DNA of 64,000 nucleotides from Salipiger sp. H15 (GTDB lineage: Bacteria > Pseudomonadota > Alphaproteobacteria > Rhodobacterales > Rhodobacteraceae): positions 62,001 through 126,000 of the forward strand of contig NZ_CP123384.1 of the NCBI RefSeq assembly GCF_040409955.1. Reading direction: 5' to 3'. A program made the position numbers and the translations under genes. The notes beneath the pieces were generated by a model that was not told where the DNA came from, searched no databases, and saw only the letters and a list, made by a program, of their open reading frames with translations. Shown here in pieces: positions 58,253 to 64,000 of the stretch. The stretch's first letter is position 1; every line of letters begins with the position of its first letter.

Positions 58253-60412
58253 ATGCAGGAACCGTCCATCACCGAAGAGCTCATCGCCGCCCACGGGATC
58301 AAGCCCGACGAATACGAGCGGATCCTGCAGATCATCGGCCGCGAGCCGACCTTCACCGAGCTGGGGATCTTCTCGGCGATGTGGAACGAGCACTGCTCCT
58401 ACAAGAGCTCGAAGATCCACCTGCGCAAGCTGCCGACCAAGGGCCCGCAGGTCATCTGCGGCCCGGGCGAGAACGCCGGCGTCGTCGACATCGGTGACGG
58501 CCAGGCGGTCATCTTCAAGATGGAAAGCCACAACCACCCCTCGTACATCGAGCCCTACCAGGGCGCGGCGACGGGCGTGGGCGGCATCCTGCGCGACGTC
58601 TTCACCATGGGCGCGCGGCCGATCGCGGCGATGAACGCGCTTTCCTTCGGCGAAAAGGACCACCCCAAGACCCGCCAGCTCGTGCACGGCGTCGTCGAGG
58701 GCGTCGGCGGCTACGGCAACTGCTTCGGCGTGCCGACCGTCGGCGGCGAGGTGCGCTTCCACCCCGCCTACAACGGCAACTGCCTGGTCAACGCCTTCGC
58801 GGCGGGCCTCGCGGACACCGATGCGATCTTCTACTCCGCCGCCTCGGGCGTCGGCCGCCCGGTCGTGTACCTCGGCGCCAAGACCGGCCGTGACGGCGTC
58901 GGCGGCGCGACCATGGCCTCGGCGGAGTTCGACGACACCATCGAGGAGAAGCGTCCCACCGTGCAGGTCGGCGATCCCTTCACCGAGAAGCGCCTGATGG
59001 AGGCCTGCCTCGAGCTGATGCAGACCGGCGCGGTGATCTCGATCCAGGACATGGGCGCCGCGGGCCTGACCTGCTCGGCCGTGGAAATGGGCGACAAGGG
59101 CAACCTCGGCGTGCGCCTCGATCTCGAGAAGGTCCCGGTGCGCGAGAAGAACATGACCGCCTACGAGATGATGCTCTCGGAAAGCCAGGAGCGCATGCTC
59201 ATGGTGCTCGACCCCGCCAAGGAGGCCGAGGCCAAGGCAGTCTTCGACAAGTGGGACCTCGACTTCGCCATCGTCGGCGAGACCATTGCCGAGGACCGCT
59301 TCCTCATCGTGCTGAACGGTGAAGTGAAGGCCGACCTGCCGCTCAAGGCGCTGTCGGGCAACGCCCCCGAATACGACCGTCCCTGGGTTCCCACCCCCGC
59401 CGCCGCGCCGCTGGGCGAGGTGCCGGGCGTCGATCCGATCGACGGTCTGAAGGCGCTGGTCTCCTCGCCGAACTACTGCTCGCGCGAGTGGGTCTACGAG
59501 CAGTACGACAGCCAGGTGATGGCCGACACCGTGCGCATCCCCGGCTTCGGCGCCGGCGTGATCCGCGTCCACGGCACCGACAAGAAGCTGGCCTTCACCT
59601 CGGACGTGACGCCGCGCTACGTGCGCGCCAACCCGGTCGAGGGTGGCAAGCAGGCGGTGGCGGAAGCCTATCGCAACCTCGTCTCGGTGGGTGCCCGTCC
59701 GCTGGCGACCACCGACAACATGAACTTCGGCAACCCCGAGAAGCCCGAGATCATGGGCCAGTTCGTCGGCGCGATCGACGGCATCGGCGCGGCCTGCCTC
59801 GCGCTCGACACGCCGATCGTCTCGGGCAACGTCTCGCTCTACAACGAGACCGACGGCGCGGCGATCCTGCCGACGCCGACCATCGGCGCGGTGGGCCTGA
59901 TCGCCGCGGGTGAAGAGCCGATCCTCGGCTATGCCCGCGAAGGCCACGTCGCGCTGCTCGTCGGCGAGACCCACGGCCACCTCGGCCAGTCGGCCCTGCT
60001 CGCGGAAGTGTTCAACCGCGAGGAAGGCGATGCGCCGACCGTCGATCTCGAGGCCGAGCGCCGCAATGGCGAGTTCATCCTCGCCAACCGTGACCTCATC
60101 CGCAGCTGCTGCGACCTCAGCGACGGCGGGCTTGCCATGGCCGCCTTCGAGATGGCGGAAGCCTCGGGCGTGGGCGTGCACATCGACGCCGCCGACACCC
60201 CGACGCTCTTCGGCGAGGACCAGGGCCGCTACCTGATCGCCTGCAACTTCGACGCCGCAGAGGCGCTGATGACCGCGGCTTCCGCGGCGGGCGTCACCCT
60301 TGCCACCGTCGGCAAGTTCACCGGCGACACGGTCCGCTTCGGCAGCGCCGAGGCCCCGCTCGCGGAGCTCAAGGCGGCCTACCGCGCCAGCTTCGGCGAC
60401 TATTTCGGCTGA
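58253..60412 (+). CDS. purL: Phosphoribosylformylglycinamidine synthase subunit PurL
   Basis: A 719-residue small-type PurL, which makes FGAM from FGAR with ammonia from PurQ and helper PurS. It starts with [17 protein letters not shown]; the motif [12 protein letters not shown] and the ATP-binding [22 protein letters not shown] are conserved. The length is right for the three-subunit form. purS and purQ are not adjacent here. Two strong hairpins follow the stop. Confidence 0.98.
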   Translation: MQEPSITEELIAAHGIKPDEYERILQIIGREPTFTELGIFSAMWNEHCSYKSSKIHLRKLPTKGPQVICGPGENAGVVDIGDGQAVIFKMESHNHPSYIEPYQGAATGVGGILRDVFTMGARPIAAMNALSFGEKDHPKTRQLVHGVVEGVGGYGNCFGVPTVGGEVRFHPAYNGNCLVNAFAAGLADTDAIFYSAASGVGRPVVYLGAKTGRDGVGGATMASAEFDDTIEEKRPTVQVGDPFTEKRLMEACLELMQTGAVISIQDMGAAGLTCSAVEMGDKGNLGVRLDLEKVPVREKNMTAYEMMLSESQERMLMVLDPAKEAEAKAVFDKWDLDFAIVGETIAEDRFLIVLNGEVKADLPLKALSGNAPEYDRPWVPTPAAAPLGEVPGVDPIDGLKALVSSPNYCSREWVYEQYDSQVMADTVRIPGFGAGVIRVHGTDKKLAFTSDVTPRYVRANPVEGGKQAVAEAYRNLVSVGARPLATTDNMNFGNPEKPEIMGQFVGAIDGIGAACLALDTPIVSGNVSLYNETDGAAILPTPTIGAVGLIAAGEEPILGYAREGHVALLVGETHGHLGQSALLAEVFNREEGDAPTVDLEAERRNGEFILANRDLIRSCCDLSDGGLAMAAFEMAEASGVGVHIDAADTPTLFGEDQGRYLIACNFDAAEALMTAASAAGVTLATVGKFTGDTVRFGSAEAPLAELKAAYRASFGDYFG

Positions 60413-60417
60413 TTCGA

Positions 60418-60442
60418 CCGGGCGCGCCTTGGCCGCGCCCGG
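60418..60442. terminator. Hairpin just after purL
   Basis: CCGGGCGCG and CGCGCCCGG form a perfect nine-base-pair stem with a seven-base loop, six bases after the stop. No T-run follows. Confidence 0.45.
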
Positions 60443-60480
60443 CTCGACCTGACAGGTCTTCCGGCAGGATTTTGCCGATG

Positions 60481-60512
60481 GAACGCCGCATCTCCCCCGA
60501 GATGCGGCGTTC
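60481..60512. terminator. Perfect 14-base-pair hairpin downstream of purL
   Basis: GAACGCCGCATCTC and GAGATGCGGCGTTC are exact complements around CCCC. The T-run is absent, but stability and position support a transcription end or RNA-stabilising element. Confidence 0.6.
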
Positions 60513-60701
60513 TGACCTTCCCCAGCGTCACGCTGACACAAAACTCCGCCTATCTGTGCCCGGCGCGACCTTGCCTGACAAAGGCAATGTCCTAAATTAA
60601 TCGGGATACCACCCTTAAGAGCGTCCGCATTGCCTCACTCAACCGTGAGTAGTGCCCGCACCGCCGACCCGACGGCCCAGCATACCGAGTAAAACAAGAC
60701 C

Positions 60702-61562
60702 ATGAACAATTGGGACGACCTTCGGTTCCTCGTCGCACTTTCCAAGACTGGCACGATGACCGCCGCGGCCAAGCTGCTCGGCACCAACACGGCCACCGTG
60801 TCGCGCAGGATCGAGCGCCTGTCCGAAACGCTGGGCGTGCCGGCCTTCGTGAAGACCTCCGACGGGTGGCGCCCCTCCGAGGCGGTGCGCGAGCTGATCA
60901 ACGTGGCGCAGAATTTCGACGGGCAGCTCAAGTCCACGCTCAACAACCAGGGCGCCGGGCTCGAGGTCGAGTCCGTGGCGCTGAGCCTTGGTGCCGCGCC
61001 GATCATCTCGTCGCTGGTGCTGTTCCCCGGGCTCGGCCTGCAGGCCGACCTGCTGCGCGGCGTGCAGCTCACGATGACCGAGCGCCAGCAGCGCGAGGGG
61101 CTCGGAGAGAACGACATCGTGGTGCAGTTCGGGCGCCCCGACCAGGGCCGCATCGTCGCGCGCAAGGCCGGCGAGATCAGCTTCCGCCCCTACCGCTTCC
61201 GCGACGCCGACCCGCAGGGCGACTGGGCCGGGCTCAACGTCAGCCCGAGCCGCTCGCGCGTCCAGCGCCACGCCTACGAGACTTTCGGCAAGGAGCCGAA
61301 GATCAAGGTCGACACCTTCATCTCGCTGCACGCGCTGATGCAGATCACCCGCCTTGCCGGCCCGTTGCCGGATCTTCTCGCGCGCAGGACACCCGATCTT
61401 GTCCCGGTCTCGCCCGAGGCCGCGCCGGAAACGCTGGAATGTTGGCTCTTCTACCACGAGAGCCGCCGTTCGGACTCCGGGATGCGCCGGGCGGTTGACT
61501 GGATTATTCAATCATTCGAAGTACATGGCGGCGTTTCTGCGGCTGGCGAAGACAACGGCTGA
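60702..61562 (+). CDS. LysR-family transcriptional regulator
   Basis: A 286-residue LysR regulator. The helix-turn-helix reads GTMTAAAKLLGTNTATVSRRIERL. The effector-binding domain is shorter and more basic than usual and contains SLHALMQITRLAGPLPDLLARR. A small membrane-protein gene follows 105 bases later, preceded by an inverted repeat that could be its binding site. Ligand unknown. Confidence 0.88.
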   Translation: MNNWDDLRFLVALSKTGTMTAAAKLLGTNTATVSRRIERLSETLGVPAFVKTSDGWRPSEAVRELINVAQNFDGQLKSTLNNQGAGLEVESVALSLGAAPIISSLVLFPGLGLQADLLRGVQLTMTERQQREGLGENDIVVQFGRPDQGRIVARKAGEISFRPYRFRDADPQGDWAGLNVSPSRSRVQRHAYETFGKEPKIKVDTFISLHALMQITRLAGPLPDLLARRTPDLVPVSPEAAPETLECWLFYHESRRSDSGMRRAVDWIIQSFEVHGGVSAAGEDNG

Positions 61563-61643
61563 CGAAGTTTACGCAAAGTTAGAGTTGAACATTTCCCGCT
61601 TGGTTTTGCGTCAACCAAATGTAACACTCAGGCATATTTCAAG

Positions 61644-61661
61644 CGGACCGAACGCGGTCCG
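61644..61661. promoter_or_regulatory. Inverted repeat before small membrane-protein gene
   Basis: CGGACCG and CGGTCCG are exact complements separated by AACG, ending six bases before the ATG at 61668. It could be an operator or a hairpin that hides the ribosome binding site. Confidence 0.4.
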
Positions 61662-61667
61662 GACGTA

Positions 61668-62069
61668 ATGAGCGAGGCCATGGTAAGCCTGATTTCAACT
61701 CTTCAATGCGTGCTCCGACTGGCATTCGCGCTGGTCCTCGGGCACACCGCGATGCAGGAGATCTTCACCGCCGATCCGGTGTTGATCGGAGCCATCGCGA
61801 TTCGGACTCCCGGACTTGCCACGTCGATTCTCTGCATCGCCCTCGCCGTCCTGAGCATCTGGCTCATCCTTGGTGTCGGAACCCGCGCGGTCGCCCTGAC
61901 CGGCTTCGGGATCTACGCCGCGCACGAACTTCTCCTGCAGGATTTTGACCTGCTCGGGCTCGAACTGTCGCAAAGCTGCGTCCTCGTCGCCCTCCTTGCG
62001 CTGCCCCTCGTATTCTTCGGAGGCGGGCGCTTCAGCGTCGTTTCGACCTACAGCCGCGAACCGATTTGA
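61668..62069 (+). CDS. Small integral membrane protein, DoxX-like
   Basis: A 133-residue protein with four hydrophobic helices: VLRLAFALVLGHTAMQEI, LATSILCIALAVLSIWLILG, AVALTGFGIYAAHELLL and SCVLVALLALPLVFFGGG. The layout resembles DoxX/DoxD-like membrane proteins, without certain family marks. It lies downstream of a LysR gene in the same direction. A second ATG five codons in is an alternative start. A terminator follows. Confidence 0.65.
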   Translation: MSEAMVSLISTLQCVLRLAFALVLGHTAMQEIFTADPVLIGAIAIRTPGLATSILCIALAVLSIWLILGVGTRAVALTGFGIYAAHELLLQDFDLLGLELSQSCVLVALLALPLVFFGGGRFSVVSTYSREPI

Positions 62070-62104
62070 TCGCGGCGCCACCACTCACGCATACCTCTCC
62101 TGCA

Positions 62105-62134
62105 AGCGGCCCCGAAAGGGGCCGCTTCTGCTTT
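62105..62134. terminator. Intrinsic terminator between convergent genes
   Basis: AGCGGCCCC and GGGGCCGCT form a nine-base-pair stem around GAAA, followed by a T-rich stretch (TCTGCTTT). It serves the membrane-protein gene and perhaps the convergent carboxypeptidase gene. Confidence 0.75.
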
Positions 62135-62148
62135 GGGAGCTGCGCGTC

Positions 62149-63621
62149 TCAGAGCGCGTAGAGATCGGAGAACTTGGCCTCGAGGTAGTCGAGCAGCGGC
62201 GCCTCCGAGGGGGCGAAGCCGCAGGCGCGCTCGATCACCTCGCGCGGGGCAAAGAGCCCGCCATGGCGCTGCACGGTCTTGCGCAGCCAGCCGGTCGCCG
62301 CCGAGAGATCGCCCTCGGCCATCTGCGCATCGAGGTCGGGCACCGCCTGCCGCAGCGCCTTGTGCAGGCAGCCGGCGTAGACGTTGCCAAGGCTGTAGGT
62401 CGGGAAGTATCCGAAGAGCCCCGCCGACCAGTGCACGTCCTGCAGCACGCCGTCCGAGGGCTTGTCCACGGCAAAGCCGAAGTCCGCCCGGAAGCGGTCG
62501 TTCCAGGCCGCCTCGAGGTCGTCCACCGCCAGATCGCCAGAGATCAGCGCGCGTTCGAGATCGAAGCGCAGCAGCACGTGAAGGTTGTACTGCACCTCGT
62601 CCGACTCGGTGCGGATGTAGTTGTTCTGCACGCAGTTGACCGCGCGGTAGAACTCCTCGGCCGAGAGGCCGATCTCGCCGAAATGCGCGCGCATCTGGCC
62701 GTGCAGCCAGCCGGTGAAGGCGCGCGACCGGCCAAGCTGGTTCTCGTAGATGCGGCTCTGGCTCTCGTGCACGCCCATCGAGACGCCCTCGCCCAGCGGG
62801 GTGAAGCGGAAGGCGGGCGCGATCGCCTGCTCGTAGGCGGCGTGGCCGGTCTCGTGGATGATCGAGTAGATGCAGTTGAACGGGTCGAGCGGGTTGGTGC
62901 GCGTGGTGATCCGCACGTCGTCGCCGCTGCCCGAGCTGAACGGGTGCACCGCCTTGTCGACCCGGCCGCGCGCCATGTCGTAGCCGAAGGCCTCGGCGAG
63001 CTTGCGGGCGAGCTGCATCTGCGCGGCATCGTCGTAGGTGCCGGAGAGCGGCCTGGGTGCGGGCTTCGCAAGCACCGCCTGCCGCAGTTCCACGAGCCGC
63101 GGGCGCAGCGCGCCGAACATCTGCGACAGCTGCGCCGCGGTGGCGCCGGGCTCGTAATCGTCGAGCAGCGCGTCGTAGACGTCGCCGCCATCCGCCAGCG
63201 CCGCGCCCTCCTCGCGCTTCAGCGCGACGACCTCCTTCAGCACCGGGGCGAAGGCGGCGAAATTGTCATCCGCCCGCGCCTCGGCCCAGACGCGGTGCGC
63301 CCGGCTGGTCAGCCGCGCGAGATCCGCCGCCAGCTTGCCCGGCACGCGGCCGGCGCGGGTGAAGCTGCGGGCGATGTGCCGCAGCTGCGCCTGCCCCACC
63401 TCGTCGAGCGCGGCGGCGTCGATCGCCGCCAGCCACGCGCCGACGCGCGGATCGGTGCGCCGTGCGTGCAGCACGCCCTCGAGCGCCGCGATCTCTTCCG
63501 AGCGCTGGTCCGCCGCGCCATGCGGCATGGTGGTCTCCTGGTCCCAGCCAAGACGGCCGGCCACCTGCGCCAGCGCGCCGGTCTCGCGCTGGAACTCCAT
63601 CAACGCGTCAAACGCACTCAT
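62149..63621 (-). CDS. Carboxypeptidase M32 family (thermostable carboxypeptidase type)
   Basis: A 490-residue zinc carboxypeptidase. The zinc motif HETGH lies in IIHETGHAAYEQ, and the downstream ligand Glu in MGVHESQSRIYENQLGRS. Family segment DVHWSAGLFGYFPTYSLGN is present. It releases C-terminal amino acids from peptides in the cytoplasm. It starts one base after the cox15 stop, which suggests cotranscription. Confidence 0.95.
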   Translation of the reverse strand: MSAFDALMEFQRETGALAQVAGRLGWDQETTMPHGAADQRSEEIAALEGVLHARRTDPRVGAWLAAIDAAALDEVGQAQLRHIARSFTRAGRVPGKLAADLARLTSRAHRVWAEARADDNFAAFAPVLKEVVALKREEGAALADGGDVYDALLDDYEPGATAAQLSQMFGALRPRLVELRQAVLAKPAPRPLSGTYDDAAQMQLARKLAEAFGYDMARGRVDKAVHPFSSGSGDDVRITTRTNPLDPFNCIYSIIHETGHAAYEQAIAPAFRFTPLGEGVSMGVHESQSRIYENQLGRSRAFTGWLHGQMRAHFGEIGLSAEEFYRAVNCVQNNYIRTESDEVQYNLHVLLRFDLERALISGDLAVDDLEAAWNDRFRADFGFAVDKPSDGVLQDVHWSAGLFGYFPTYSLGNVYAGCLHKALRQAVPDLDAQMAEGDLSAATGWLRKTVQRHGGLFAPREVIERACGFAPSEAPLLDYLEAKFSDLYAL

Positions 63622-63622
63622 C

Positions 63623-64000
63623 TCAACGGGCCTCGCGGATCGATTGGGCTTTCGGGAACTGCGCGCCGAAACGCGCGCGCAGGATCAGCACCCAGAGCAC
63701 CACGGCCCCGAGCTGGTGGGTGATGGCGATGTGCCAGGGCGCGATGTAGAGCACCGTGGTGATGCCCAGCACCACCTGCACGCAGAGCATCGCCATGACC
63801 GCGTTGAAGCGGAAGCGGGTGTCGGCATTGGGCGACTTGCGCCCGCGCAGCCAGACCACCACGCCGAAGGCGAAGAGCAGGTAGCCGACGATCCGGTGCA
63901 TGAACTGCACGAGGCCCGGGTCCTCGAAGAAGTTGCGCCAGACCGGCACGAGGTCGAAGGGCTGTGGCGGGAAGAACCCGCCCGCCATCAGCGGCCAGTC
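63623..64000 (-). CDS. ctaA: Haem A synthase Cox15/CtaA (N-terminal part outside window)
   Basis: The last 125 residues are visible, from DWPLMAGGFFPPQ to the stop. Conserved parts are the His in VQFMHRIVGYLLF and in HIAITHQLGAVVL, which bind haem in the C-terminal half. Three membrane segments are seen. The enzyme oxidises haem O to haem A for cytochrome oxidase. The frame is open to the window edge, so the gene is partial here. Confidence 0.94.
   Translation of the reverse strand, partial: DWPLMAGGFFPPQPFDLVPVWRNFFEDPGLVQFMHRIVGYLLFAFGVVVWLRGRKSPNADTRFRFNAVMAMLCVQVVLGITTVLYIAPWHIAITHQLGAVVLWVLILRARFGAQFPKAQSIREAR

Noticed and set aside
58238..60541. Minus-strand open frame of 767 codons
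   Set aside because: It is antisense to purL, with no motif.

Overview
The window looks like chromosomal DNA from a high-GC marine alphaproteobacterium of the Rhodobacteraceae / Roseobacter type. This rests on strong GC codon bias, dense operons with 4-base overlaps, and family content: a fused indolepyruvate ferredoxin oxidoreductase, CcmE, Cox15, two small alphaproteobacterial families of unknown function at 27.2-28.8 kb, and GGGGGC-type dispersed palindromes. No rRNA, tRNA, CRISPR array or complete insertion sequence is visible.

Region by region. (1) 1-6.9 kb is an accessory defence-type block: the 3' part of hsdS, a complete hsdR, a divergent uracil-DNA-glycosylase-like protein, a relic reading frame on the minus strand, and a small PD-(D/E)XK nuclease-like protein. 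It ends in a strong terminator at 7154-7185. (2) 7.4-8.8 kb holds an HTH regulator with a perfect inverted repeat just upstream, and a conserved gene of unknown function. (3) 9-14.2 kb is a TetR-controlled ABC importer of the polyamine type, translationally coupled to a metallo-beta-lactamase-fold hydrolase. (4) 14.2-23.2 kb (minus) is a moxR / DUF58 / batA / batB / batD operon, preceded by an exported HAD phosphatase-like protein and an exported sulfatase. (5) 23.5-31.3 kb carries an exported lysozyme-inhibitor-like protein, divergent oxyR and catalase, two small-family genes, a trimethylamine-methyltransferase-family protein and a DUF2270 membrane protein. (6) 31.4-46 kb has a delta-class carbonic anhydrase, guaA, a monooxygenase-fold protein, transporters, a P-loop protein, a chemoreceptor coupled to a separate exported sensor domain, typA and alaS. 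(7) 45-47.5 kb (minus) is a three-gene set: a protein made of FTSGAAP repeats, a large unknown protein and an EamA transporter. (8) 47.8-64 kb is mostly housekeeping: xthA, a BolA / glutaredoxin pair, map, ccmE, murI, indolepyruvate ferredoxin oxidoreductase, purL, two LysR regulators, an M32 carboxypeptidase and the end of cox15.

The most unusual points are the repeat-protein / unknown / exporter cassette, the UDG-like protein beside the type I restriction genes, the loss of MIDAS residues in the BatB-like protein, the near-identical inverted repeats of about 60 bp flanking murI, and a candidate small RNA at 57.17-57.26 kb. All function calls come from reading the sequence and recalling families; no database search was run.
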